The notes under the pieces were generated by a model, which did no database searches, had not been told where the DNA came from, and saw only the letters and a list, made by a program, of their open reading frames with translations. A stretch of 28,139 nucleotides of DNA. Source: DASRHY01 sp046765875. Lineage in GTDB: Bacteria; Actinomycetota; Actinomycetes; Propionibacteriales; Kribbellaceae. Where the stretch lies: the NCBI GenBank assembly GCA_046765875.1, contig JBKPSJ010000326.1:1-28139 (forward strand), given 5' to 3'. Shown in pieces: positions 1 to 7,971 of the stretch; position 1 is the first letter of the stretch, and each line of letters begins with the position of its first letter. The position numbers and the translations under genes are program-made.

Positions 1-843
1 GAGCTGGCCCGTGCCGAGCAGCGGATGAAGCTGGACCAGCTCTACGAGAAGGCGCTGGCCGACCTCGGCACCGAGGTGGACGTGCTGGTCGCCGAGTACG
101 GACCGGACCAGCCGGTGCCGCCGCTGCCGCACGACCCGGACGGCCAGCAGCCGCCGATGGAGCTGGAGCCCGAGCCGTACGACCGGGCCAAGGTGACCAG
201 GCGGCTGCGTTCGGCCGAGCGCGCGCTCAACCAGCTCGGGCGGATCAACCCGCTTGCGCTGGAGGAGTACGACGCGATGGAGGAGCGGCACCGGTTCCTG
301 TCCGAGCAGCTCGACGACCTGAGGAAGTCCCGCCGCGACCTGCTGGACATCGTCAAGGAGGTCGACGAGCGGGTCGAGCGGGTCTTCACCGAGGCGTACC
401 GCGATGTCGAGGACGCGTTCGAGCAGATCTTCGCCCGGCTGTTCCCCGGTGGCGAGGGCCGGCTGGTGCTGACCGATCCGGACGACATGCTCGCCACCGG
501 AGTTGACGTCGAGGCCCGGCCGCCGGGCAAGAAGATCAAGCGGCTGTCGCTGCTGTCCGGTGGCGAGCGGTCGCTGGTCGCGGTGGCGTTCCTGGTCGCC
601 TTGTTCAAGGCCCGGCCGTCGCCGTTCTACATCCTGGACGAGGTCGAGGCGGCGCTGGACGACACCAACCTCGGCCGGCTGCTGGAGATCTACGACGAGC
701 TGCGCGACCAGAGCCAGCTGCTCGTGATCACCCACCAGAAGCGGACCATGGAGATCGCCGACGCCTTGTACGGGGTGAGCATGCGCGGAGACGGCGTGTC
801 CACCGTGATCAGCCAGCGGCTGCGCGAGGCCGAGCCGGCGTGA
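1..843 (+). CDS. smc: Chromosome segregation ATPase SMC, C-terminal part (5' truncated by window edge)
   Basis: This is the C-terminal ATPase head and end of the coiled coil of SMC, the condensin ATPase that organises and segregates the chromosome with ScpA and ScpB. The frame is open from base 1, so the gene begins upstream of the window. The ABC signature LSGGE is followed by the Walker B stretch FYILDEVEAALDD with its D-loop, and then the switch histidine in VITHQKRTM. The charged region before the head (ERHRFLSEQLDDLRKSRRDL) is typical coiled coil returning to the head. The stop codon overlaps the next gene's GTG start, so translation is probably coupled. Identification is secure; only the missing N-terminal head and hinge cannot be judged. 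Confidence 0.96.
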   Translation, partial: ELARAEQRMKLDQLYEKALADLGTEVDVLVAEYGPDQPVPPLPHDPDGQQPPMELEPEPYDRAKVTRRLRSAERALNQLGRINPLALEEYDAMEERHRFLSEQLDDLRKSRRDLLDIVKEVDERVERVFTEAYRDVEDAFEQIFARLFPGGEGRLVLTDPDDMLATGVDVEARPPGKKIKRLSLLSGGERSLVAVAFLVALFKARPSPFYILDEVEAALDDTNLGRLLEIYDELRDQSQLLVITHQKRTMEIADALYGVSMRGDGVSTVISQRLREAEPA

Positions 844-1916
844 GCCTCGAGGACCGGCGCCGTGCGGCGGTCGCCAAGGCCGAGCGACATCTGTTCCGCA
901 ACTTCGGCCCGGCACCGGAACGGCTGCGAGCGACCGCTGATGCCACCACCGACGACGATCTGGATCTGTACGGCAGCCGTGGCGCGGTGGCCGAGGTGGA
1001 GGCCGAGGTTGCCGAGCTGCTGGGCAAGCCGGCCTGCGCGTTCATGCCGACCGGCGTGGTGGCCCAGCAGTCGGTCCTGCGTGCGCTGGCCGACGAGCGC
1101 GGCAGCACCCGGGTCGCCGTGCACGGCCTGTCGCACTTCCTCCGGCACGAGCTGAACGCGCTGGAGGAGGTTCACGGCCTGCGGGTCGAGCGGCTGACCG
1201 ACGAGCCGCGCCAGCCGCGTCCGGATGACCTGGACGCGATCCCTGGGCGACTCGCCGCGGTCTGCCTGGAGCTGCCGCTGCGCGAGGCCGGCTACGTGTT
1301 GCCGGCATGGGACGAGCTGGTGGTGTTCTCCGCGCACTGTGCCGAGCGCGGCGTACCGCTGCATCTCGACGGTGCCCGGCTGTGGGAGAGCACTGCGTAC
1401 CTCGGGCACACCGTCGCCGAGGTCGCCGAACTCGCCGGAACCGTGTACGTGTCGTTCTACAAGGGACTCGGCGGACTCGCCGGTGCGGCGGTCGCCGGAC
1501 CCGAGGTCCTGATCGCCGCCGCCCGCCGCTGGCAGCGTCGGCTCGGCGGCAATCCGCCGACGCTGGTTCCGTACGCGGTGTCGGCGCGGAGCGGGTTGCG
1601 GACGCTGCTGCCGCGGATGGCCGAGTTCCATCAGCGGGCCGTCGAGCTGGCGGCGGGCCTGGTTGCCGCCGGGTTCCGCGTCGTACCGGATCCGCCGCAT
1701 GCAAACGCTTTCAAGGTGTATGCCGAACGCGACGCCGTTGAGATGTCGACCGCGGTGATCGAACATGCCGAGCAGACCGGCGATGTGCTCAGCCCGCCGT
1801 GGAAGCCTGCCGACGTACCGGGCTGGTCGTGGACGGAGCTGACCGTGAACGCGGTGACCATGGAGTGGACCGCCGACGCGGCCGTACAGGACCTGCGCGG
1901 GCTTCTGCGACAATAA
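840..1916 (+). CDS. Threonine aldolase-like PLP-dependent enzyme
   Basis: A 358-residue fold-type I PLP enzyme of the beta-eliminating lyase / low-specificity L-threonine aldolase family, which cleaves beta-hydroxy amino acids such as L-threonine to glycine plus an aldehyde. The cofactor-binding HLDGAR stretch has D177 and R180, and the predicted Schiff-base lysine is K208 in SFYKGLGG. The small-domain C-terminus is complete. It starts with GTG inside the smc stop (GTGA overlap), so it is probably co-transcribed with smc although nothing links it to chromosome segregation. The exact substrate cannot be read from sequence; a related aldolase or lyase activity is possible. Confidence 0.8.
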   Translation: MSLEDRRRAAVAKAERHLFRNFGPAPERLRATADATTDDDLDLYGSRGAVAEVEAEVAELLGKPACAFMPTGVVAQQSVLRALADERGSTRVAVHGLSHFLRHELNALEEVHGLRVERLTDEPRQPRPDDLDAIPGRLAAVCLELPLREAGYVLPAWDELVVFSAHCAERGVPLHLDGARLWESTAYLGHTVAEVAELAGTVYVSFYKGLGGLAGAAVAGPEVLIAAARRWQRRLGGNPPTLVPYAVSARSGLRTLLPRMAEFHQRAVELAAGLVAAGFRVVPDPPHANAFKVYAERDAVEMSTAVIEHAEQTGDVLSPPWKPADVPGWSWTELTVNAVTMEWTADAAVQDLRGLLRQ

Positions 1917-2010
1917 TCGGGTACGCAGGGTCTGTGTCGGTGCCGTGACAGTGCTGTTGCAGTGTCTGCGCAGGCGTCCAAGCGAACCTGGGAACGGGGA
2001 GACTTTCTCT

Positions 2011-2259
2011 GTGCTGATGTTCGTCATCACCATGTCGGTGATCGTGCTGTTGTCCGGTCTGGTCCTGCTCGCGGTCGCGCAGGGCGAAGGCAAACTCGAG
2101 GAACTGATGGAGGACGATCGCCCGGCGGCGACCCTCCTCAACGCCAAATGGCGTCGCCGCCTGAGATACGTTCTCAGCCGTGTCGGCCGCAGACCTGCTA
2201 CCTCGCGTGCCTCGGAGACCGCCGACAACTCCGACGGGTCCCACTACGCCAGTCACTGA
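2011..2259 (+). CDS. Small single-pass membrane protein of unknown function
   Basis: An 82-residue protein if translation starts at the GTG at 2011, which has a GGGGAG-like ribosome binding site about 9 nt upstream. An ATG at 1945 in the same frame would add 22 residues but lacks a comparable site. Residues about 2-23 form one hydrophobic helix (MFVITMSVIVLLSGLVLLAV), followed by an acidic segment (GEGKLEELMEDD) and a basic tail (KWRRRLRYVLSRVGRR), suggesting an outside N-terminus and a cytoplasmic tail. No family recognised. It sits 51 bp upstream of ftsY, so co-expression with the SRP receptor is plausible but not shown. Confidence 0.55.
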   Translation: MLMFVITMSVIVLLSGLVLLAVAQGEGKLEELMEDDRPAATLLNAKWRRRLRYVLSRVGRRPATSRASETADNSDGSHYASH

Positions 2260-2310
2260 CCCGGGGCGCGGCAGCGCTTGGTTAGGTGGGGGAGCGGGCA
2301 GGTGGAATGA

Positions 2311-3495
2311 TTGGCGGTCGTGCTGACTGCTGAACTGGTTCCGCTGTTGTCCACCGTCGCGACCGTCCTGATCGTCGTCGCGGTCCTGATCCTCCTCGGT
2401 ACCGCAACCGGGGTGGCGACATGGCGCCGGGCCGTGTCGTCCGGACGACGGCCGGCCGAGATCGAGCCGGCGCTGCCGGTCGCCGAACAAGCCCCGCCGA
2501 CCCGTACGGCCGCGGAGGCCGAGGCCCCCACCGGTGAGGTGGTCGAGCCGCCCACCACGGCGATCGAGAAGCCGGAGCCGGCCGCGGGCCGGCTGGTCCG
2601 GTTGCGCGCCAGGCTGGCCCGGTCGCAGACCTCTCTCGGCAAGGGCCTGCTCGCGCTGCTGTCGCGGGACAAGGTCGACGAGGCGACTTGGGAGGAGATC
2701 GAGGACACGCTGCTGACCGCGGACGTCGGCGTCGCACCGACCCAGGACCTGGTCGAGCGGCTGCGGACCCGGCTCAGGGTCGAGGGTGCGTCGGCCCCGC
2801 AGCAGGCCCACGCCGTCTTGCGCGACGAGCTGGTCGCGCTGGTCGACCCGTCGATGGACCGGTCGCTCAAGGTCAGCCGCCGCGAGGGCAAGCCCGCGAT
2901 CGTGCTCGTGGTCGGGGTGAACGGAACCGGCAAGACCACCACGGTCGGCAAGCTGGCCCGCGTACTCGTCGCCGATGGCAAGGATGTCGTGCTCGGCGCG
3001 GCCGACACCTTCCGCGCGGCCGCGGCCGACCAGTTGCAGACCTGGGGCGAGCGGGTCGGCGTCAGCACCGTGCGCGGGCCGGAGGGCGGCGACCCGGCGA
3101 GCGTGGCGTTCGACGCGGTCCGGACCGGGATCGAGACCGAGGCCGACGTCGTCCTGGTCGACACCGCCGGGCGGCTGCACACCAAGACCGGGCTGATGGA
3201 CGAGCTCGGCAAGGTCAAGCGGGTGATCGAGAAGGCGGCAGCAGTCGGCGAGGTGCTGCTGGTGATCGACGGCACCACCGGGCAGAACGGCCTCACCCAG
3301 GCGCGCGTGTTCGCCGAGGTGATCGACGTCACCGGGATCGTGCTGACCAAGCTGGACGGCACCGCCAAGGGCGGGATCGTGATCGCGGTACAGCGCGAGC
3401 TGGGCGTACCGGTCAAGCTGGTCGGTCTCGGCGAGGGCGCCGACGACCTCGCCCCCTTCGTCGCGGAGGACTTCGTCGACGCCCTGCTCGACTGA
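2311..3495 (+). CDS. ftsY: Signal recognition particle receptor FtsY
   Basis: FtsY is the membrane-associated GTPase that docks the SRP-ribosome complex at the Sec translocon. This 394-residue form has an N-terminal transmembrane helix (about residues 10-33), as often in actinobacteria, and an acidic, proline-rich linker to about residue 90. The NG domain follows: P-loop GVNGTGKT at 202-209, DTFRAAAADQL at 232-242, DTAGR at 284-288, TKLDG at 346-350 and GLGEGADDL at 372-380. The TTG start at 2311 follows a GGTGG only 5 nt away; a GTG at 2320 is an equally possible start. Its partner Ffh is encoded about 10 kb downstream. Confidence 0.95.
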   Translation: MAVVLTAELVPLLSTVATVLIVVAVLILLGTATGVATWRRAVSSGRRPAEIEPALPVAEQAPPTRTAAEAEAPTGEVVEPPTTAIEKPEPAAGRLVRLRARLARSQTSLGKGLLALLSRDKVDEATWEEIEDTLLTADVGVAPTQDLVERLRTRLRVEGASAPQQAHAVLRDELVALVDPSMDRSLKVSRREGKPAIVLVVGVNGTGKTTTVGKLARVLVADGKDVVLGAADTFRAAAADQLQTWGERVGVSTVRGPEGGDPASVAFDAVRTGIETEADVVLVDTAGRLHTKTGLMDELGKVKRVIEKAAAVGEVLLVIDGTTGQNGLTQARVFAEVIDVTGIVLTKLDGTAKGGIVIAVQRELGVPVKLVGLGEGADDLAPFVAEDFVDALLD

Positions 3496-3541
3496 TCCGC
3501 TGCTGATCCGCTGCTGGTTGAGCGCGCCGACCCACCAACCA
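3493..3541 (+). repeat. 11-bp tandem duplication spanning the ftsY stop, followed by a hairpin
   Basis: TGATCCGCTGC occurs twice head to tail at 3493-3503 and 3504-3514, so the ftsY TGA stop lies in the first copy. Immediately after, TGGTTG (3515-3520) and CAACCA (3536-3541) can pair as a 6-bp stem with a 15-nt loop. No T-tract follows, so this is at best a weak terminator for ftsY. Confidence 0.5.
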
Positions 3542-3587
3542 TTCGCGTGGTCCCGGGCGTTCAATGGGTGGTGGAGAGGGCGTGCCG

Positions 3588-4082
3588 ATGCGCGATGAGG
3601 TGGATCCGGACTTCGCGGGATACGTCGTGTCCCGGCAGCGCCGGCTGGTCCGTGCGGCGTACCTGGTGTGCGGCGACGAGCATCTCGCCCAGGACCTGGT
3701 CCAGCAGGCACTGACCAAGCTCGCGCTGCGCTGGAACCGGCTGCGCGACGGCAACCCGGACGCGTACGTCAACCGCATCCTGTACCGCGACGCGGTGTCG
3801 TGGTGGCGGCGGGTCCGCCGGGAACGGCTGGTCGACGAGGTCGCCGACGGACCGGCGCCGCTGGCCGACCACGCGGTCCGGCTGGACGTTCGGCGTGCGC
3901 TGATGACGTTGACACCGCGGCAACGGGCAGTGATGGTGCTGCGGTACTTCGAGGACCTCACCGAGGCCGAGACCGCGGACCAGCTGGGCGTCACCCTCGG
4001 CACCGTGAAGAGCCAGTCACACGTCGCGCTGAACAAGCTGCGCGCGGTGATGGAACTGCCCGCGGAGGGAGGCCTGAGATGA
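3588..4082 (+). CDS. SigE-family (ECF-type) RNA polymerase sigma factor
   Basis: A 164-residue group 4 sigma factor. Region 2 lies at about residues 9-80 (DEHLAQDLVQQALTKLALRW, then DAYVNRILYRDAVSWWRR), and region 4 at about 100-155 (TPRQRAVMVLRYFEDLTEAE, then a helix-turn-helix around DQLGVTLGTVKSQSHVALNK). The SWWRR and GTVKSQ motifs are characteristic of the actinobacterial SigE family. ATG 3588 is preferred over ATG 3564 or GTG 3582 because a strong GGTGGAGAGGG lies 8-9 nt upstream of it. Its stop overlaps the start of the next gene (ATGA), which encodes a membrane protein that may control it. The regulon is unknown. Confidence 0.88.
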   Translation: MRDEVDPDFAGYVVSRQRRLVRAAYLVCGDEHLAQDLVQQALTKLALRWNRLRDGNPDAYVNRILYRDAVSWWRRVRRERLVDEVADGPAPLADHAVRLDVRRALMTLTPRQRAVMVLRYFEDLTEAETADQLGVTLGTVKSQSHVALNKLRAVMELPAEGGLR

Positions 4083-5329
4083 TCGAGCCGGAGCACGTTC
4101 AGCTGATGCTGGAGGACGCGTCCGCGCAGGTCGCCGAGCCCGACTTCGCCGACCGGGTGTGGGCGGACGCGCGGGTGATCAGCCGGCGCCGGCGCCGTCT
4201 CGCCGTAGCGGTCGGCGCGATGGCGGTGGTCGCCCTGATCGCGGCCGGTGTGGTCGCAGGGCCGCAGCTGAAGCAATCGACCCAGCTGGTCGCGCCGTCG
4301 CCGAACCCGCTGCCGACGGAGACGATCACCGTGCCGCCGTCGGGCGATATCGACGGTGCGCCGTACTGGATGGGTCCGCTGGCCGGCAGCGAGCCGTGGC
4401 TCGACGGCCTGCCGACCGTGCTCAGCCCCGAACTGGGGATTCCTGACGGCCGGATCCAGAATCTGGACTCGCGCCCGATCCGGCAGGTCGCCGTCGTGCT
4501 GATGCGCGAGGTCGAGCCCGGCCGCTACCACCCGTTCCTGCGCAGTATGGGCGGCCGGTGGGCCGAGTCGACGATCGACCTGGTCCCGACGAAGGATGCC
4601 CTCGGCAACAACGTCGCGCCGCTGAGTACCACTGCGGTCGCGCCGTCGGGCTCGACAGTGGCGTTCGCGCAGCCGGGCAAGCTGGTCGTCCTGGACACCA
4701 CCAACGGGCACGCCGAGGACATTCCGGTGCCATCGGCAACTATCAGCCACGTCGCCTGGACGACCACCGGCGACCGGGTGATGGTGACCGGTCCGGACGC
4801 GGCGTACCGGGTGATCGTCGGTGACCTGACCCCGGGCCTGCAGCGGGTGGTCCCGATCGCACAGCCGGCCGACCCGGATGTGCTCACCCCGCCGCTGGCG
4901 CTGGACAGCGACTCCACCGGTCAGACGCTGATGAGCTATGACGCGAACGGCCGCGGCCGGCTGGTCCAGCGGCCGGCGCTGCCGGTGTACCGGTGGGTCG
5001 GCTCGACGTTCAGCTCCGGCGGGTTGTCGGCCCGGTCGCTGATACCGCGGCAGTTGCCGAAGCTCACGGAGAACGGGCAAGCGCTGGCAGTCGTCGAGGC
5101 GAACCCGCAGGCACCGCGCAAGCTGATGCTGCTACCGGACAGCATCAAGGAGGTCCGATTGCCGGGCCGCGGTGTGCTCGGCTGGTACGACGACCACACC
5201 GTTCTGTTCGAGTCGCGCACCAATGACGGGGGCTGGATCCTGGCCTGGAACGTGCTGAACGGCCAGTTGCTACGGGTCACCGAACTCCATGTCGACTCGT
5301 ACGCGCTCGGCCCGACCCTGGTCCGCTAG
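4079..5329 (+). CDS. Membrane protein translationally coupled to the sigma factor (possible regulator)
   Basis: A 416-residue protein with a short cytoplasmic N-terminus (residues 1-35), a basic RRRRR stop signal, one transmembrane helix at about 41-61 and a large extracytoplasmic region. The outer region begins with a proline-rich linker and then carries beta-strand-rich segments with blade-like phrases (STVAFAQPGKLVVLDTTNG; DRVMVTGPDAAYRVIVGDL), suggesting a beta-propeller. The start codon overlaps the sigma-factor stop, a common arrangement for sigma/anti-sigma pairs. No zinc-binding anti-sigma motif (HxxxCxxC) is visible, so anti-sigma function is inference. It could instead be a product under control of the sigma factor. 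Confidence 0.7.
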   Translation: MIEPEHVQLMLEDASAQVAEPDFADRVWADARVISRRRRRLAVAVGAMAVVALIAAGVVAGPQLKQSTQLVAPSPNPLPTETITVPPSGDIDGAPYWMGPLAGSEPWLDGLPTVLSPELGIPDGRIQNLDSRPIRQVAVVLMREVEPGRYHPFLRSMGGRWAESTIDLVPTKDALGNNVAPLSTTAVAPSGSTVAFAQPGKLVVLDTTNGHAEDIPVPSATISHVAWTTTGDRVMVTGPDAAYRVIVGDLTPGLQRVVPIAQPADPDVLTPPLALDSDSTGQTLMSYDANGRGRLVQRPALPVYRWVGSTFSSGGLSARSLIPRQLPKLTENGQALAVVEANPQAPRKLMLLPDSIKEVRLPGRGVLGWYDDHTVLFESRTNDGGWILAWNVLNGQLLRVTELHVDSYALGPTLVR

Positions 5330-5919
5330 TCGGTCCGGATCACGCCGTGCATGGTCACGGCGACGAGTTGCTCGACGTCGTCGGCGCTGAACATCTCGGC
5401 GCCGGTGATCACGCGGACCACCAGCAGGCCGGTCAGCCACTCGACCAGCACGGCCGGGTCGATCCCCTCGCGAATCGGCTCGCCCCGCTTGCGCGCTCGT
5501 TCGAGCCGGCGCTCGCATGCGTCGACCCGGCGCTTCAGGAAGTCGTGATAGATCTGCGCCACCGCCGGATCCCTGGTCGCCTCAGTGACACCGAGCCGGA
5601 CCATAGCCCGGCCGGCCTCGGTGCCGACGAAGGCGATCGCCTCGGTGTAGAGCAGGCGGATGTCCTCCTCGAACGAACCGGTGTCCGGTTCGGGTACCTC
5701 GGTGTCGAACATCACCGTCAGGGCGTCGTACGCGAGTTGTTCCTTGCCCGGCCAGCGCCGGTAGATCGTCGCCTTGCCCACGCCGGCCGCCTCGGCGACG
5801 TCGTCGACGGTCATCTTGTCGAAGCCACGCTCGAGCAGCAGATCCAGTGCGCATGCCCGGATCCGCGGCTCCGCGTCCGGATCGCGCGGGCGGCCACGCC
5901 GCCCCTGTTCCGTCCTCAT
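5326..5919 (-). CDS. TetR-family transcriptional regulator
   Basis: A 197-residue repressor-type regulator. After a basic arm (RRGRPRDPDAE), the TetR helix-turn-helix runs through about residues 20-60: FDKMTVDDVAEAAGVGKATI then YRRWPGKEQL. The rest is a helical ligand-binding and dimerisation domain with no recognisable ligand signature. ATG at 5919 is chosen over the 11-residue longer GTG because a GAGGGAGGGG lies just upstream on the minus strand. Its stop and the stop of the convergent membrane-protein gene share a CTAG tetranucleotide. It diverges from amtB; the palindrome at 5980-5999 lies in its promoter region and could be its own operator. A link to nitrogen genes is not established. 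Confidence 0.88.
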   Translation of the reverse strand: MRTEQGRRGRPRDPDAEPRIRACALDLLLERGFDKMTVDDVAEAAGVGKATIYRRWPGKEQLAYDALTVMFDTEVPEPDTGSFEEDIRLLYTEAIAFVGTEAGRAMVRLGVTEATRDPAVAQIYHDFLKRRVDACERRLERARKRGEPIREGIDPAVLVEWLTGLLVVRVITGAEMFSADDVEQLVAVTMHGVIRTD

Positions 5920-5979
5920 TCGGGTCCCCTCCCTCGTGACCGTCCGCACCAATCTCAGGGCAGTCGGTGACGGACAAAG

Positions 5980-5999
5980 GTCCTGTATACGAACAGAAC
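5980..5999. promoter_or_regulatory. Candidate TetR operator palindrome
   Basis: GTCCTGT-N6-ACAGAAC, with arms matching at 6 of 7 positions, forms a 20-bp palindrome 61 bp upstream of the TetR-family start. The size and central spacing are typical of operators bound by TetR dimers. On the minus strand TATACA within it could serve as a -10 element. Binding is inferred from position only. Confidence 0.42.
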
Positions 6000-6078
6000 A
6001 ACGGCACTGAGTCTCGCCCGCAGACGGATCGTAGTAAAGACCCGTTCGTCATCTGCGCGTCATCGGCGAGCCGCCTTT

Positions 6079-6116
6079 GTCACACGTACGAAACATCGGA
6101 TGCGATCACCCGAAAC
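6079..6116 (+). promoter_or_regulatory. GlnR-type nitrogen control box upstream of amtB-glnB-glnD
   Basis: The sequence reads GTCAC-N6-GAAAC-N6-TGCGA-N6-GAAAC. This matches the known actinobacterial GlnR consensus gTnAC-n6-GAAAc-n6-GTnAC-n6-GAAAc in spacing throughout. The first half is perfect and the second b-site is perfect; only the second a-site (TGCGA at 6101-6105) is degenerate. It lies 112 bp before amtB, a classic GlnR target, so nitrogen-limitation activation of the operon is a strong inference. Confidence 0.78.
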
Positions 6117-6227
6117 GCCGTACCGCCATTGTTCCGGGTATGCCCGGAGCGGCGCCCGTCCCGCCGTTGTGACGTCCCGCGTCCGGACCTCGTACGACGC
6201 ACGACGTGCGACGAAAGGGAAATCGCG

Positions 6228-7595
6228 ATGGAGATCAACACCGGCGATACCGCCTGGGTCCTGGCAGCCTCCGCCCTGGTGTTACTGATGACCCCGGGCC
6301 TGGCGCTGTTCTACGGCGGCATGGTGCGCGTGAAGAGCGTGCTCAACATGATGATGATGAGCGGCATCACGATCGCCGTTGTGACCGTGCTGTGGCTGCT
6401 GTACGGGTACTCGTACACGTTCGCCGGCGACACCGGTCACGTGATAGGCGACTCGTCGGCCGTCGGGTTGAAGGGCCTGTTGTCCCCGGACGCGGTGACC
6501 GGGCCGGAGGGGCATCAGATCCCGACGCTGGCGTTCGTGGCGTTCCAGTTGATGTTCGCGATCATCACCCCGGCGCTGATCTCGGGTGCGATCGCAGACC
6601 GGGCCAAGTTCCGCGGCTGGATCGTGTTCGTGATCGGCTGGACCAGCCTGGTGTACTTCCCGGTCGCGCACTCGGTCTGGTTCCTCGACGACGGTAACGG
6701 CGGCTGGATCGGCGACAAGCTCAAGGCCCTCGACTTCGCCGGCGGAACCGCCGTGCACCTGAACGCGGGCGCCGCCGCACTCGGTGCCGCGCTGGTACTC
6801 GGCAGGAGGGTCGGCTGGCGCCGGGACCCGATGCGGCCGCACAGCCTGCCGCTGGTTTTCCTGGGTGCCGCCATGCTGTGGTTCGGCTGGTTCGGGTTCA
6901 ACGCCGGTTCGGCGCTGGCCGCCGGCAGCACTGCCGCGATCACCTTCGTCAACACCCAGGTAGCCACCGCCGCTGCGGTGATCGGCTGGCTGGTGGTGGA
7001 GAAGATCCGCGACGGCAAGCCCACGTCGCTCGGCCTGGCCTCCGGAGCCGTCGCCGGCCTGGTGGCGATCACCCCGTCGTGCGGTTCGATCACGCCGCTC
7101 GGCGCGCTTGCGGTCGGTGTGCTCGCCGGTGCGATCTGTGCCCTCGCGGTCGGGCTCAAGTACAAGTTCGGGTACGACGACTCGCTCGACGTGGTCGGCG
7201 TCCACTTCGTCGGCGGTCTGTTCGGCTCGCTGAGCATCGGCCTGTTCGCCAGCGCCGCGGCGCCGGCCGGTGTCGACGGCCTGTTCTACGGTGGCGGGGT
7301 CGACCAGCTCTGGCGGCAGGCAGTGGCCAACCTCGTGGTCGGGGTGTACTCCTTCACGGTGGCCTGGATCCTGGCGACGGTGATCGACAAGACCATCGGC
7401 TTCCGGCTGAGCGAGGAGGACGAGACCACCGGTATCGACCAGATCGAGCACGCCGAGACGGCGTATGAGCTGCTCACCTCGGGTCTGCGCGGCCACAGCG
7501 TCACCGCCCGGCCCGAGCCGAACTCGCAGCAGCCCATATCGGCTGAGCACGCCACCGCGACGAAGGACTCCGACAAGGAAGAGGCGAACGCATGA
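6228..7595 (+). CDS. amtB: Ammonium transporter Amt
   Basis: A 455-residue Amt/MEP/Rh-family channel that conducts ammonium across the cytoplasmic membrane. Eleven hydrophobic segments span about residues 8-415. The conserved DFAGGTAVHLNAG contains D169 and the first pore histidine H177; the second pore histidine is H326 in DVVGVHFVGG. FGWFGFNAGS at 219-228 is also diagnostic. After the last helix there is a hydrophilic tail of about 60 residues (AETAYELLTSGLRGH and an acidic end). ATG 6228 has AAAGGGA 6-7 nt upstream; longer in-frame starts would run into the GlnR box. The stop overlaps the glnB start (ATGA). Confidence 0.96.
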   Translation: MEINTGDTAWVLAASALVLLMTPGLALFYGGMVRVKSVLNMMMMSGITIAVVTVLWLLYGYSYTFAGDTGHVIGDSSAVGLKGLLSPDAVTGPEGHQIPTLAFVAFQLMFAIITPALISGAIADRAKFRGWIVFVIGWTSLVYFPVAHSVWFLDDGNGGWIGDKLKALDFAGGTAVHLNAGAAALGAALVLGRRVGWRRDPMRPHSLPLVFLGAAMLWFGWFGFNAGSALAAGSTAAITFVNTQVATAAAVIGWLVVEKIRDGKPTSLGLASGAVAGLVAITPSCGSITPLGALAVGVLAGAICALAVGLKYKFGYDDSLDVVGVHFVGGLFGSLSIGLFASAAAPAGVDGLFYGGGVDQLWRQAVANLVVGVYSFTVAWILATVIDKTIGFRLSEEDETTGIDQIEHAETAYELLTSGLRGHSVTARPEPNSQQPISAEHATATKDSDKEEANA

Positions 7596-7930
7596 AGCTC
7601 GTGACCGCGGTGGTCAAGCCGCACAAGCTCGACGACGTCCGGTCGGCCCTGGAGACGTTCGGCGTGACTGGGATGACCGTCACCGAGGCCAGCGGGTACG
7701 GCCGGCAGAAGGGCCACACCGAGGTCTACCGCGGCGCGGAGTACGAGGTGGACCTGGTCCCGAAGGTCCGGATCGAGATCGTGGTCGAGGACGGCGACGC
7801 CGACGACGTGGTCACGCTGGTGGCCAAGTCGGCGCAGACCGGCCGGATCGGTGACGGCAAGATCTGGGTGACACCGGTCGAGACGATCGTCCGGGTCCGC
7901 ACCGGCGAACGCGACGCCGACGCCCTGTGA
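7592..7930 (+). CDS. glnB: Nitrogen regulatory protein PII
   Basis: A 112-residue PII signal protein, which senses ATP/ADP and 2-oxoglutarate and gates Amt channels. The T-loop GRQKGHTEVYRGAEYEVD has the modifiable tyrosine at position 51, and the nucleotide-binding C-terminal signature KSAQTGRIGDGKIWVTPVE is intact. It aligns with enterobacterial GlnB nearly residue for residue without gaps. Position directly after amtB with overlapping codons means it would be called GlnK by context. In actinobacteria PII is adenylylated on Y51 by the downstream glnD product; that applies here by homology. Confidence 0.97.
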   Translation: MKLVTAVVKPHKLDDVRSALETFGVTGMTVTEASGYGRQKGHTEVYRGAEYEVDLVPKVRIEIVVEDGDADDVVTLVAKSAQTGRIGDGKIWVTPVETIVRVRTGERDADAL

Positions 7931-7971
7931 TGCCGCACCCGTGACGCACCTGTGAGGAAACGCTGGACAAC

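Larger units (their letters stand above)
5920..6227. other. Intergenic region between tetR-family gene and amtB, regulatory
   Basis: This 308-bp divergent region has no credible gene. It holds the TetR ribosome binding site at its left end, a 20-bp palindrome at 5980-5999, a GlnR-type box at 6079-6116, a CCGGG-N4-CCCGG dyad at 6134-6147, and the amtB ribosome binding site (AAAGGGA, 6215-6221). Confidence 0.7.

Noticed and set aside
690..2228. Long minus-strand open frame of 512 codons opposite the threonine-aldolase-like gene
   Set aside because: High-GC shadow: Arg/Gly/Ala/His-rich translation with no domain, overlapping well-supported plus-strand genes.
1789..3711. Minus-strand open frame of 640 codons opposite ftsY
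   Set aside because: It mirrors the reverse complement of ftsY codons and shows no family motif; ftsY is certain.
3413..5080. Minus-strand open frame of 555 codons opposite the sigma factor and membrane protein
   Set aside because: Low-complexity Arg-rich translation, no start signal, and the opposite strand has coupled genes with ribosome binding sites.
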